This document shows positions 37,790-50,971 of a stretch of DNA of 64,000 nt, piece by piece (the first letter of the stretch is position 1; every line of letters starts with the position of its first letter). The position numbers and the translations under genes are program-made. The stretch spans positions 18,684,214 through 18,748,213 of the forward strand of contig NC_044006.1 of the NCBI RefSeq assembly GCF_900496995.4, in the 5' to 3' direction. The notes under the pieces are model-generated. The model made no database searches, was not told the DNA's origin, and was given only the letters and a program-made list of their open reading frames with translations. The DNA is from Aquila chrysaetos chrysaetos. Taxonomy: Eukaryota; Chordata; Aves; Accipitriformes; Accipitridae.

Positions 37790-38300
37790 TACAGAGCTGT
37801 AAACAGCTCCAGGTATGATCTCAACAAAGCTATATAGTCAGGAACAGTATTAACGGTGAGCTCTGCAGTGGCTTCTACACTGCATTGAGCTACATGGGGT
37901 ATTTCATTGCAAATGCATGTCTTTAACAGCTTTTCCCACCATGCTACTTCTGCAGGGCTTTCCTCAGCAAGTATCTGTGTCTAAAATTATTTCCAAGATA
38001 TATTTCAAGCAGTATCTCCTTTTATCTTCTCTCAGCCTTGTTAATCTCTTAGTCCTAGAGCAATATTTCTTTCTCCTCTCCAGTATTTGTATCTCATCTT
38101 GGTTTCTTATAATCTGCACATTTCATTATCATGCTGCCTACCTCCTTCCCCGAGATCATTAACGAAACAAGATGGGACCTGCTGCTGGTCCCTTTGGCAT
38201 CCCAGCATGTGCTATGTGATAAGAGTTTTGAACAAAAGAACTGCCATTCGAGGGCTGACCTTTGTAAACCCAAGTCAGCTCTCAACATGGTATTTTTAAT
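37790..38300 (-). repeat. Old CR1 remnant from the RT/C-terminal region
   Basis: CTGTAAACAGCTCCAGGTAT followed by GATCTCAACAAAGC parallels the CR1 segment at 25480-25510 (ACACAGTACTCGAGGTGCAG, then CCTCACCAG). Further right, GAGATCATTAACGAAACAAG and CCCTTTGGCATCCCAGC parallel 25900-25965, the segment complementary to the GVPQGS reverse-transcriptase motif. The order and orientation agree with a decayed minus-strand CR1 ORF2. The A20 run at 38308 lies just beyond its right limit. Confidence 0.6.
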
Positions 38301-38307
38301 TGTCCTT

Positions 38308-38327
38308 AAAAAAAAAAAAAAAAAAAA
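38308..38327. repeat. Poly-A tract (20 A)
   Basis: A simple homopolymer adjoining the old CR1 remnant. Not a CR1 tail, because CR1 lacks poly-A and this lies at the wrong end. Confidence 0.9.
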
Positions 38328-39753
38328 TGTAGAAGCTTCAGTAAGGGGAACTTCTTAGCCCCTTGGGCTTCCAGCTGTTGCTGAAATTTACTGCTTTAGT
38401 CTTTTGTATCTTGGTGATTTTATCCTTGATCTCCTGCTCTGTTAGCTTCACTGATGCTTTCCTTCAGTCTCAAGGCTTGAGATAAAATTTGTTCAGTTTA
38501 GCACCATCAGCTATGAAAACCATTGTAAATACTGAAATCCCCAAACACCAAAAAACACTGGTAGAGTAAAATAAAAATTGAAAAAGAAATCTAGATGTTT
38601 TATTCATGTGGAATTGCATGGACCTAAATGAAAGCATATTCTTTTAATATTACGTAGATTGTTGGTGCTAAATTCTGTGTGAATGTGATTGTGAAGGCAG
38701 TCGGGCTGACAAGCAACTAGTGTCTTGGGTTTAGAAGACCTGGATGCTCAAATTTTATTCTGCTGACCTGCTGGATCATTTCACTTCACAGGGTGTGTGG
38801 GGAATCAGCCTTCTTCAGAGATGGCTCATAAGGAAAAAAAGAAATAAACCCCACAACCCATAAAAGCTGTGTGTTATTTTTATTATTATTCATATATCAT
38901 TTGGAGATGGTGCCAATTTATTTTGGATTGCTTTAAATTCATTAGAAAAGGATTTAAGTTAAATCATTTTCAACCTAAACTAATAGTGGACATGTAAGAA
39001 ACTGCTGGGTTAAATAGTCACTTTAATTTGAAGTGATACAGGTATGTGCATATACAAATCTGTGTGATTATCCGCTGTTCTTTTTCCTCCCTAGACATTC
39101 CAAGCAACTTTTTATGAGTTTCTACCCACTTTTCCAATTCTGTCAGGTTTATTTGCAAAGGTTAATATCCAATCCAAGATGGATTCATCTCTTGAACTGG
39201 TATTTGAAAATAGGAAACTTGTCCTCTTGGTTTAAGGCAGAAGTTCTCTTCAATACAGGCATGTTGCTATTTTCCCCTTGCCCAAAGTGTTAGGTGTTAG
39301 TCTTATATAAAAAAAACAACCAACAACCCCCCCCTTGTTAATGAGTTTATGGAGCCTAATTTTCTATTGTTTTGCAATTTGTATTGCCAGTTCTAGAAAA
39401 AGGGGCAGGCAAAATGCAAGTAGATGGAGTAACTGTGTCTCAGATCATATGCCCAGTTGTTCTCAGTCATTTTTTTCTGATGTAAAAGTATTCTATTATT
39501 TTATAACTTAGACTGTATCACCCATCATATGCATAAAACAGCTGATGTGAAAATGCCTGAATTTTTTGTATTTTCTAAACTTGTGAGTGCTTGAATTTGC
39601 AAGTTATGCATTTTTATCCTGACTGTTTTGCATGTAATAAATTGTTTCCTCCGGGTATAACCAAGGCTTTTACAAACTGATGGAATCAACAATATAGTGC
39701 ATGTAGTTGCCAAGTACACTGAATTTTTAAGCATCTTCTTTTCTGCTTTATAG

Positions 39754-39794
39754 GTTTGTCTGAGGATGCAGCAGAGGAAGCAGAAAAGTCATGA
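39754..39794 (+). CDS. BBS9: Candidate last coding exon, possibly BBS9 C-terminus
   Basis: A good splice acceptor (CATCTTCTTTTCTGCTTTAT followed by AG) ends at 39753. Read with one base from the preceding exon, the frame is GLSEDAAEEAEKS and then a TGA at 39792-39794. As I remember it, human BBS9 (PTHB1) ends in ...SPLQGVSE, so the split glycine and the (L/V)SE would match a lineage-specific C-terminal extension. BBS9 is a BBSome subunit needed for ciliary membrane trafficking. In mammals it lies upstream of BMPER on the same strand, as here. Against this, the matching stretch is only four residues, no other BBS9 exon was found in the window, and the mammalian gap between the genes is much larger. 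It could instead be the end of another transcript. Confidence 0.4.
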
Positions 39795-40450
39795 AATCTG
39801 AAGATGACCCTCAGGAGGAATTTCTATCTGATGTCAAATGCATTTATAATGCAGCAGTACCAATCCACTTGTACCAATCACTGTACTGATTGCAGCTTCC
39901 AGAAGGAGAGGACTGTGCCAATTTATACAAAAAAGTTCCATTCTAATAATTTTGGTTGGGTCTCCTGCCAACTACTAGCATCCTTTCTGTGAGCAAAGTT
40001 TAAGCACTTACCTAACTGCAGTAGGGGTGTTGTGTTACGTTTTGCGATATATCAGCCCTTTCTAAGGATTCAGTTGATTGATCAAAGACTGTTTACACAT
40101 AGTTAAAAGCAACCTTTGTTTCAGGATATGTTTTATCTTTTTTTTTTAAAGATATTCTGAACAGTACCTCCCTTTGAGATTATATTAACATTTGTTATAT
40201 CACAGTTTTGACAAAAAATAACTATCTCGTTTCCTCCTGTACTAACATTCACGATTCCGGACAGCTGAATTCACCAGCAGAAGAAAAACTGGTAATCTAT
40301 CAATTTTTTTTTCCCCTCTCTCATTGCTTATACGGACTCCTGCTCTCTAGAGATACAGAGTAAAATATGGTTACTGGACATAAAGGGCAAACCCTTTTGC
40401 CATTAACTATGTCACTATGAATGTGAATAAAGTTTACACTGTAAGTACCT
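39795..40450 (+). other. BBS9: Candidate 3' untranslated region of the terminal exon
   Basis: The region follows the TGA at 39792-39794 and runs to an AATAAA at 40426-40431, with T/G-rich sequence after it (CTTTTTATGGTTACCTGTGA around 40471-40490). It has no long open frame and reads like an ordinary A/T-rich 3' UTR of about 650 bases. The call depends on the exon call just upstream. Confidence 0.4.
40426..40431 (+). terminator. Polyadenylation signal AATAAA
   Basis: A canonical hexamer in the context GTGAATAAAGTTTACACT. A T-rich, GT-containing downstream element begins about 40 bases later. It fits as the end of the candidate terminal exon at 39754. Confidence 0.45.
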
Positions 40451-40784
40451 TGAGCACAGCAACACATGGATCTTTTTATGGTTACCTGTGATTTCTGTTT
40501 TTCTTGTCAATCAATCTGTTCTAGTTATGGGTAAGATTTTTCAAAACTAACTAGCAATTTTTGAGTGCCTTAATTTTTATTAATCCAGTTGGAGGGTGCT
40601 TTGAGGGTTGAGTTTTTAGAAAGTGCTGAGTATTCGCCTTCTGAAAGTCAGGTCCCTGCAAGGTACCTGAAATGCAACACCCAACGACTGAGGTAACCTT
40701 TGAGAAGACCCTGGCCTAGGGTTTGGAAGCATTCAGGCTCATGTCTGGATTCCTGAGAGTGAGTTGAGATGTCAATAAAAGATT

Positions 40785-40830
40785 CTCGGAACTGAAAATA
40801 AAAAGGTACTCAGAACTGAAAATAACTGAG
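40785..40830. repeat. 24-bp imperfect tandem duplication
   Basis: The unit CTCGGAACTGAAAATAAAAA followed by GGTA (40785-40808) is directly followed by CTCAGAACTGAAAATAACTG (from 40809). The two copies match at the first 17 of 18 positions. Probably slippage. Confidence 0.75.
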
Positions 40831-43800
40831 ACTTGGATCAAGTGTAAAAACAGGCATTTGAATGAGGCCTCTCCTGGCTGCTGCTGCTTCATACTAAAAT
40901 ACAAGTTGCAGTCTTTTGGATGGCAGATACAAAAACCACTGCTAGTCTCAGCTTAGTTTCTGGTGGATGCAATTGCGTGAGCCATCTCCACATCCCACGC
41001 TCCTGGTGGTTTCCTCAACAGCTGTTCACCAACTCCTGTTCTAGCTGTAGAAGAGTTCCCTCCAACTCACTTCTGTGCTGCTTCAGCAGTGGTTGTGACA
41101 ATTGCTTTGGTTTGTGCTAGCTTGATCTGTGGATAAAAAGGAGACATTATTTTTCAGGATGTCTTAAGCCATCAACCTTCATCATCTGCATATCTACTTT
41201 CAACCTCTTTGCATCCACCCCCCAAAAAAAGCCAGCTTTGCACCGCTTATGCATCTGCTGCTTAACCCTCTGTCCTAACTCTGGTTCAGTAAACCTGATA
41301 TAACCATGTTTCATGGAGCCTTTTTCAACATGTTAGCTATTAAATAGAACTAAGTGGCCAGGGAACTGGGTAAGGCTTCTGATAACTCTGGGACTGAAGT
41401 GGGCAGCAACTCCCTGTAAAAATGACTCTGTCCCCCAGGAGACCTCAGATATCTACTGAGTTCTCAGAGTTGTGGGGCTGGAAATCTTGCTGCTTTCCCA
41501 GGAAGGAAATCCTACCCCCTGCTTGTTATGGAGTGATTTTGCTGGCTGAGTTTTCTTCACTCTGATCCCTCCCCATGGTTTTTGTCAGGAGGGTGGTATC
41601 CAACCCATTGTCAAGGTACCCTGCTGCACTGCGAAAATTACACAATAAAATAATCTCCTGTAGTCTCTGTACACACCTCAATGACCAAAGAAAATCCATG
41701 GAGAACTAATCAATTACTGTAGCTATTAGGCTTAAACTTTAACTATGGATCTCAAATCTTCTTTTGTCTTCTTGTCAGGGGCTACTAGGTAATCTAGAAA
41801 AATCAACCACAGTTACTACTGAAACCCCATCCCATAACAGTGTAGAATGAGACTTCTGTGAAATATATTACTTTATCATAATTACCATTATTGAATGTGA
41901 TCCCAGTGGTCAGAGCTGCCTGGCTACATTGGGAGTGTAGGGTAAACAACAAGTAGGCACTCAGGTCAATTATGTCATTCACTCTTATTTAAGTTATTTT
42001 CTGTCATTTTAAGATGTAAGGCTCAGAAGCACTCTTATTTGCCTTTTCTGCTCTATGCTTTGTAAAATGAGGCCTCATGGGAATAGTTTTGCAGAAAGGG
42101 GAAAAACATACTGTTAATAAAGAGGAAAAAAAAAAAGGTAGAACTGTCTGTAGTAGTAATGTATGACCTCTTCGTATATCGCACTAAATTGTGGTATTTG
42201 ATAGTATCATCAGGATTTAAAAGTTGCATTGAATAAAAATTATTTAGTTTTCCCCAATGCGAAATAGTCCATCTAACTCAGAGGAAGGAAGTCATTGAAA
42301 GGTAGTCATTTATGCAGCAGGCTAAGAGGAAATATTGTAAAGTAACTCTTAGCAGTTCTCAAATGTAGTTTGAATTTTTAAGAAAGTTCTTTTTGGCTGG
42401 AAAAAAATCAGGCCAATTACAGGAAGTTTTGAAGTTAGAGAGTTGTCCAACAGAAAAATGTAAGGAAACATTGCTAGTTAGGGGGGACCAAATGTTTTGT
42501 TCTCATCAGTAATGTTTCTGAGGCCAAGACAGACATTACTGGCCATCAAACTATTCTGAACAGGATTTTAAAGTAATGCCTGGTCAGCTGTTCTGGTCAG
42601 CTTAGATGTGCAGCCTGTCTGCACGTTTAGCTATTCGAGGAGAATTTTATATGTTTAGGTGGCTCACAGATAAAAAGGATTTTTTTAATGACCATTTTAT
42701 TGAAATTAATTTCATATACATATATCTAAAAGGAATTTTGTGACATTTTGAAAACCACGTTGTGAGTCGTGGCAACTTTATTATATTTGTGCTATAGCAC
42801 TTTGAAATGCATTTTCTAAAATAAGTCCTAACGTAAAATATATACATTTTTTTTCTGTTAAACAGGTAAATACTTCTAGAGTTTATTTTATTGGTAGAAT
42901 TTATTTTCTGAATGTTATTGTCCATGGGCTTTTCTTTCATTTTGTTTTTGTGCTGTTGCAATTTAGAAAAACAGATTAAAACAATTACTAGTCTGATGAC
43001 CAAAATCTGGAGATCTGGGCTTTGCTGATCTTTTGGGCTTTGAACACAATGCTGAGTTCAAACTAGGACTGTGGTTTTCAGCCTCAGATTGATTCTTCTG
43101 TCCTACAATTATTAAACTATGACACAGAAAAACAACATTTCTCTACTTTCAAGGGGCTGGGTTTTGCTTTATAATGTCTTGTCTTTTTCTCTTCTTCAGC
43201 ATTTATTGTACAGCAAGCATTAGGGATAAGTTTTAATATTCTTGTCTTGCTTATAAATAGTAATTTACTGCCATAAACTGAAATTTCCTGAGCAGAGATT
43301 GTACTGCTATGTGAAGTCCTTTCAGCATAAAAAAAACCCAAACAGGGTATGCATCATATTGAATCTTTCCTTCTTATCATAATATCCTGTTTATAAATAA
43401 TCTATTAAAAAAACTGCTGCAAAGGTGCTGTAAAATATGATGTACTCCTGAAACCAAGCTTCTCTATTGCTGCTTGATTTGAAATTAACCTTGAGTTTCC
43501 CATAGTCTTGTTTGTTGTCACCCCTTGACATCATGCTGCCTTGTTCATTTACTCCCTTGTAGCATAAGGTTCCTCTGGTATTTATGTGGTATCTTCATGT
43601 GCAGTTTGCAGGTGACTTAGTTCCTTTGCAGCTCAAAGGTAAAGTTTGCATAGCTTTCTGCTGGTTCATGAGCCTTGATCCTGTCGAGGGGACAGAATGC
43701 CCTCAGGTCCTCTGGAAACAGGTAGGAGGCCGAGGCACCCAGTGTCTGCAGACCTGGGCTTATAATTAGCAAAAGTGACCCAAGCTAGAAGTGTTTTTGA

Positions 43801-46800
43801 ATGCATTGTTTCTATGAGAATTTATTCTAATATTCTGGTAGACCAAGTTTAACACAAGTTTGATATTTATATAAAGACTGAAAAATATTGCTTGGTTTAG
43901 AGTCTGGAATTCCTCTCTACTTGCCCATCTCCTTCTTGTAAATTCTTATAATGGTCAATAGTATTTGGAATTATTATTTCTGTCCTTCTCTTTTGCAAGA
44001 TAGCTGGCTGGTTGCTGTATAGAAGCTGCTAATATGGGGGAATATGCTTTATTCAGGAGACCAGCAGATCACAGCAGAGACACCTAGCGCTTTTGTTAGC
44101 ATTAAATGTATAGCAAGTGATTTAGTTAATCATGGAATGGAAGCATAACCCAGTTAATTGATTTGACCTGGTGTTCTCTTACAACGTGTCCCAATTGCTT
44201 TATCTTTACATCTGCTATAGCAAGGAGTACAAACAAATGCAATATGCAAGCACATTTAAAGAAGTATAATTGTTGTATACTGTGGTATTTTCCAAGAGTT
44301 TCATGTTGTCGAAAGCAGGAAAGGGTGTAAAATACCATTATATTTTCATATGCAGCCATTGTAGGTTGATGATTCCTTTGCATGCAGTCATGTGCTTAGA
44401 TTTACTACGTGTGTATAAGGCATCCATGCTTGCAGATGAACCTGCTGTATTGAAGATTTCAGTATCCATCCTTGTTCTTAAAATGAAAGGATTGAGCAAA
44501 ATTATGTTTTTATAGCAGGAAAAAATCTCAAAGTAACCAGGAGCCCAGGAAGAGATCCACACCCTCAGGCTACAGCATGTAAAGTGATGTTAGCTCTAAT
44601 GGGAGTATTTTCTACTTGATATAGCATGAGCACATTGTATTATTCACTTGTTTGCTAGCACCACTTTACACTGTCATCATAAAAAATACTTCTTTTGGAA
44701 ATTATTTTTGGCAAAACCAGTTAAGGCTCCAGAGCAAACTGATAACAGTGTTTGATAAGATATTTTGATTCATCTTTATAAGCAGAATAGAGATTTGGAG
44801 TGCTTCCTAAGTGGGAATGATCATTGCAGATCATAGCTCAGTCTCCACCACAGCTCCAGCTGGGTGCAGACTGGCAGTGTATTCAGCTGCAGAAACAAGA
44901 TAAAAGCTGTTCCAATTATGTAAGCTGTTGCCTGATGAGAAATCTTGAAGGGAGGTCAGTTATCCTGAGTCATTACTGTAACCTGGTGAGAGGCCCAAAT
45001 CTACTTCCGTTGAATTTGAGTATTTTGCCATTAATTTTGACAGGAGAGCATCCATACCTTTCTGCGGGAGGCTGCATGTCATAATAAGATGACATATAAG
45101 CACCATTTAACTCCTAGCTAGATGACGTAATAAATTATGAGGGTCACTCCAAAAGGTACTATTCCCAAAGTAAAATATGTGTGAGGGTTAGCTAGTCAGT
45201 ATTAATTAAATAGCTGCTGCATTCCACCCCAGAAGTGGTTGCTTCTCTGTAGAGAGTGATGCTGCATGTGAAATAGGCCCTTGCAAAATAAAAGCCCAGA
45301 GCATTTTATACATGTTACTTCAGCGACTTATGAGATGAAGTCACTCTCAGGGTGATGTATAGCAGCTTTTCAACAACCAAAGCAGCACTGTTAAGTAGTT
45401 TAGGAAATCAAGCAATGAACAGCATGCTCCCCTTCTGCTCTCCAACTGAGAGAGTATGGGAGAGAAGTATTTCCAGGACACATTCTATTAAGAAGAATGC
45501 ACTTACTTAATGTGACATTTGATCAACAGAAAGCTCGGCTCTCTATAATTTAAAAAGTTGCCATGGTTTCTCTAAATTGGATGTTGTTGTTATTATTACT
45601 ATTTCCTGAATTTCATGTACTATTGAAAAATTGGCACCTCCAGTCTCCTCTCATTATACTGAGACATTTTATCATTGTTAATGAATGTAGCATAGGTGCT
45701 ATTCTTAGAGAACCTTAGGAAACAACAAGGGGTTTGGTCCAAGGATGGCTTGGACCAGTCCTCTTACTTTGCTAAATCTGATGAGACCTTATCACAAAGT
45801 CTACAGTGTGTTTGGGAAAGAAATGAGTTTTTATTGTATTGGTTTTATTACTTTATTAATTTTAAAGGATAGACCAGTTCCACAGCATCTTGGAAGTGTT
45901 AGAGAATCTGTAAAGAAGTTGGTCTATAACAGATGATATTCCAATTCATTATGAAGCAAGCATTCAATAATTAATAGTTACTTCAAGTAATATATATTAC
46001 GTCATACTATATATGACGATATGTTATGATCATGGTTGGATTCAATTACAAGAGACATAAAGGGGATTATTGTACTTTTTCTTCCCCTGATGGTATAATG
46101 AAGTGGAGGCAATTGGGATCCATAAATATTGGAGAACAGTCAAGTTGCTACATACATAACAGGAACTGCTTTTCCAGCTGTCTGGATGTGTAGTGTCTTC
46201 CTTCTGCTTGAGCAATGACTGTAACTAGGAACTGGTGAGAATACAGCTTGGTTAACATGGGGTGATTGCTTCTGATCCAGTAGAAAGAAGAGAGTTTCTC
46301 TTGACAGCATATTTGAGCACAGTGTTCCAGCATTAACTAGATATTTCACGGTGGTATGACTCGTATCTTTCATCATGACACCAGACAGCTGCTTTGCGGA
46401 CTTCAGGGTGCAAGTCCCACAAGCAGTCGGGAGGTGTGTGACTTGTGAGGGGAGTGCTTTGCCCATTGCTCTGGGCAACAGTATTTCAGCTGTAAGGATG
46501 TGCCCCATATGGCAGTGACTAGAAGGCCTGCGAGGAGGAAGAGGAGACCCAAGGAGCTGGATTCCCGGCTGGATCATGTGCTAAAGTTCCCATGCCAGCT
46601 GCCACAGAGAAATATATTCTCCTGAGAAGAGGAATCCTGCCTCGTCTGGGTAAGACTGTGTCCTTGGGATTAGTATGGTCGGGTGTTTGGTGGTCAGGCA
46701 GCAGGGCTGGATGCAGTGATAACAACCAGCTTGACATCAGTAAAAGGACGACTGAAAATGAATGTTTCTGTGGCCAAACAATCAAAGAAGAATATGGACA

Positions 46801-48569
46801 ATATGACTGGTCTTTCAGAATAGCTAATGGTTTTGTCATTGCTGTGTCAGTTGTACCTATGTAGTCCCCCACCACTGAGAATGAAGAGATGGAGAGTCAC
46901 AGGAAAGCAAGGTGCAAGCAGAAGTGGATGATACTTCCTTACTGCAGGCCAGCAGGACTGGAGAAGGTAAAGGGTGGTCTTCTGTGTAAGTGCTACAGGT
47001 GAGGTTGGCAAAAACAAGGTGGAAGAGAGTTGTGAATGTGTAGGTGGTTATAGATTGTGGATGGTACATACTTGGTGTATTAAGAATTGATTTTATTCTA
47101 TTTTTGTCTCTCTTTATTTTTTTAACAAAGTCATTCCACATTCAGCATTCATTAGCTCATCTCATGGGGAGAGGAGTCCTTCCTTTGCTTTTAGTCCTTC
47201 TTCTAGTCCTCCACATTTTTGTAGATAGCAGTCACTCTTGCAATCATGACATTCATTTCCTTTCCTTTTTGCTTTTTTTTTCTACCAGATCCCATTGACG
47301 ATAAATTGATGATTTTGCCCAGCAGCCACTTTGTAGATGTGTTAAAATCCTGAAAGAAGGAAAACTTGCAGCAAAATGAGTGTTTTGGTTAAACCTTTGA
47401 AATACAATGTAGCTATTCTTCTCTGGGATGAATAACATTGCTTTCAGCATCAGGAAAATAATGAATGGAAAACCAAATGTGCTCTAAAGAAGTCGAAGCC
47501 TTTTTTAAAGGGCTACTGCCCAAGTATGTCATCCAACGGAAGAAAGTTGGTAGCTGCATTGTTTTTTGTATGACAGCTAACCAGACAGTGATGTGATACC
47601 TTTTATTGGGCTAACCAAAGATAAAGTTAGAGGTGAGCAAATAAATCCCAATGAGTAACAGAGTTCGTACATTTAACCTTTCTTGCTTCTCATTAAGATC
47701 AACTTTTTCAAACCTGGCCACTGATTTTTGGCTTCCAATTTACAGCATGCCAAGAGAGGACCTAATTGCTAAGCCAGGTGAGCTTCCTACCTCCAGCTTG
47801 ACAATTTTGATCGCACGAAAACTAACAGGCAAAAAACCACAGTCTGGTCCTACTTGTTCAGGATTATTGCACTGGCCAGAAAAGCAATTTCTACAAATGC
47901 TCTTTCACCTCTCGGTCATTTGGAGATACCCAGTAGACAAATCTGAATCCTGAGTGTTTAGTTGAGTTAGGCTTCTTAGGTTTCAAACCAGCAGGCATGT
48001 CCATCCCTCTGTGGCTAAGCTAGGAAGTGAGTTTGGGCATTTATCTGTATGTTTGTTTATTTGGGTTGCTATAGTAGAGCTGGAGAAGGCTTTGTGATAA
48101 CATTTACAGAAACCTGCATGTACTGTGACTTTGTGCATAGAGGTTTGTTACCAAATTGCTTCCATGTTGACTTCCGATTGAAACTCGTTCCTCTCTTTCG
48201 CGCTCTCTGGTCATTGCCTTGCTACTGTAAATTTGTAGGTGCCCCCACAGCCACCAAATGTAAAGACAAATTATTCCTTCTCTGTATCGCTTTTACGCCT
48301 GTTGATAGCTACCTCTCCTTCAAAACCAGGCGTGCACTAATGCAAGTGAAGTGAGTGGCACAGCAGAGGTAAGCAGATCAAACTGCCAGTCAATAGCGAA
48401 GTTGTATAACTCTTACTGATTGAGCATCCAGCGGGTGTGGCAGAGCAGTTTCCAAAATGGGAAGTTTACTTACCAGAATGGCCAGAAGACATTTTTGTTC
48501 AGAAGAAAAACAGCCAGAGGGCATAAGCAAAAGGAGCACCCTTCTCCTTTTTAATTTCTTGGGCCTCCT

Positions 48570-48650
48570 TCATCGTTACTCGGGGCTACACTGTCGTCAC
48601 GTGGCTTCTGCGGTGAGAAGATTGTGGGTTTGACTCCCAGCTAGGACAAA
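48570..48650 (+). repeat. Possible tRNA-derived SINE remnant
   Basis: GTGGCTTCTGCGGTGAGAAG followed by ATTGTGGGTTTGACTCCCAG resembles a degraded tRNA A box and B box (GGTTTGACTCC against the consensus GGTTCGANTCC) with about the right spacing. It does not fold into a full tRNA by eye, so it is not called as a tRNA gene. Confidence 0.3.
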
Positions 48651-50909
48651 CCAAAACCAGGGCTCTCGGGGCTCTGACAGAGCCATGCTCTAGCCCTTTT
48701 CCCCTTCTCCCCCTCTCCCCACACATGCACAGGCTCCTCTGTGCTCCTGAACAGAGTGGAAGTGGGAATGCTCAGTTTTACTTCTCAAGGGTGACTCTCC
48801 TGCTCCAGCACATAATTGCAGCAGAGGCGGTGTCGGCAGTCAGGCTGTGCCACAGCAGTCCTCATGACTTGCCACGGATTCTGCAGCCCAGTGCTTCCAC
48901 CTGGCTCATGTCAGGTGTCATCTGGATCCCCTTTATATATTTTCCACCCTTTGTAAACTAGCACCAGGTGGTGCTTAGAAAATATTCATAAACCAGTATA
49001 AAGTTTTTTTGCCTCTCCCTACAGGCTCCCACGTGTCTCTTTGTTTTCACTGTGTGCCCATGGGGATATTTTTGGGTTAAGGTACCACACTGTCTCTGCT
49101 AGGCTTGGTTCAGTCCCTGTCCTTTCCCTCGCTAAGGCCTGCATTATCAAAACTAACTGATAATTTGGATTGTGCTCATTTTTTAGATACCCCAATTAAA
49201 TTTGAGGCTTGTGGCTCAGTCTGGGGACCCAGAAAGTGAGAATCTGGAGTTGCGGGTGAATAGAGCTATTGTTTGGCTGCTCCCCTGCTCATACCTTTTC
49301 AATCTGGCTGGATCCTGCTAGCTGTGAAAAAATAGTTTGCATTACACCTCTTCTAGGCAAAAGCAAAGTATAGCTTTCAGAGCCATCTTTTCTTCCTCGT
49401 TTCTTCTAGTTTGCATCATGTATATTCAAACTGTCTTGTCTTAATCCCTTCCTGCACTTGGGCCAGCAGCGGAAAGCATGTGAAAGTATGTGCATTTTAT
49501 CCTCTGTGCGCTCTGCAGAAACAGCTTCACAAACCACAGACTATTTTAAAACAAGTGGCCATTTTTTGAAATCCTATCATTACAAAGCCGAGGCTTGATT
49601 GTTGTCCTCCAAGTGCTTCATAGCAGCAAAACTCCTGCATTTTGGGAATTGTGCTGTCTATTCATCCAGTTGGAGTGGATCCAAAAGCAAAGTGTGGAAT
49701 CGTTGTGAGCACTGGCTAGTGCTCACAATGTTACTTTCTCTAATAGATGGCCTGTATTGTCATTTTGTGGCATTCTCCTATGTCAGTTCATCATCATTTG
49801 GAGTGTGGGGATGATTTTTTATTTTTAGATAAAGATGCACAGAAATTATATTTAAGAAGTCCAGTTGCTTTTGTTACTTCTGGCACAACAGAACTGAAAG
49901 CAGCTCCACTGTGGTGTGGCGAAACCCTCAGTTCTGTGATTTATTATTTGATATTTTTCTTCCTTAATACGAACATTTATGAAGGTAAACACATGCTTCA
50001 AAACAAGTCCATCTAAGAAATTAATTGTGAAAGTTAAAGACTACCACCCTGCGTTATCTTTTAGGGAAAGGTTGGGGTCTCCATCCTGTAGGTGCTCCAC
50101 ACCGTGTGTGTCCCAAGCAAGCCATCCAAGCGATGCCAGTGGGGAGCCAAATCATGCAGCTTGCTTGGCGTAGTCTGTAAGTACATGGGCAGTCTCATGC
50201 CTTTTCTCTGAAGGTTTTTCCACTTTGACTTTTGGGTTTGTTTCCATCTAGCTTCCATGAAACCACTGGCTCCCAAGGAGAGCCTGGGAGACCCTAGACA
50301 CTGACAGCTGCTTAGCTGAGTTTGTGGATTAATTTAGGTCTGGCGCCAGTTTGAATGTGAGGCATAACTAAACAGGTTGCAATGGGGTGAACTGTCCTTC
50401 ACTGCTTCTGGGACCATGATCACACACCCCCAGGCCAGAGGTGTGGCTAGCTGTGTGCACAGCACTCAGCGCTGCCACTTTCAGAGGGCTATGGACCCGA
50501 ATTCTTCCTTCTGGGGGCCTCAGGAGATGCACCCCCTTGGGAGAAGAGACCTGTTCTTTGGGTAACCCAACACAGAGTGAACCTGAACACAGGGGCACCT
50601 CAATGCTGTAGTCGCCCTGCTTTCAAATGGCATTATCCTGCCTTCCTCTGGGGACCTGCTGCAACAAGTGCTTGCAGGAGGGCCTTCTGCCCATGATGTG
50701 ATTACTCTTACTGACCTTATTGGGGCTACTCTGATGTGTGAACATTTCCCAGGGAAGGGTCTAAATTATGGGGTCTATTAACATGGTGAGCAGTTTCCAA
50801 AGTACATACAGCACCGTAACATTATTTTTGTTTAATAATAGCTATCTTATTTATTATTGGACTTCCATACTGATACAAACTACACTACAGTCGTACAGAC
50901 TGACTTCAA

Positions 50910-50971
50910 TTTGATCAAAACATAAGAATATTAAAGCCAGTTTGATCAAAACCTAACAATATTAAAACCAG
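50910..50971. repeat. 31-bp tandem duplication, two copies
   Basis: The unit TTTGATCAAAACATAAGAAT followed by ATTAAAGCCAG (50910-50940) is repeated at 50941-50971 with three substitutions. Each unit contains the palindrome TTTGATCAAA, which resembles the TCF/LEF core (CTTTGATC), though the 5' C is missing or replaced. Function is not established. Confidence 0.85.

Larger units (their letters stand above)
28552..39753. other. Non-coding DNA between the LTR and the candidate terminal exon
   Basis: No gene was recognised. The stretch contains three old CR1-derived remnants in minus orientation (31075-31320, 35660-35900 and 37790-38300). It also holds a T21 run (32691-32711), a TG/TA microsatellite (33491-33532) and an A20 run (38308-38327). 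Open frames are at most 93 codons and not domain-bearing. If the exon at 39754 is part of BBS9, this is the end of its last intron. Confidence 0.6.

Noticed and set aside
45994..46016. Short palindrome around CGTCATA...TATGACG
   Set aside because: Arms of seven bases in AT-rich DNA without flanking duplications. Expected by chance.
46140..46875. Open frames of 145 and 118 codons on the minus strand
   Set aside because: No domain or homology recognised, and frames are open on both strands. Treated as chance.
48580..48650. tRNA gene
   Set aside because: Only B-box-like and weak A-box-like words are present. The acceptor and anticodon stems do not form, so it is listed only as a possible SINE remnant.
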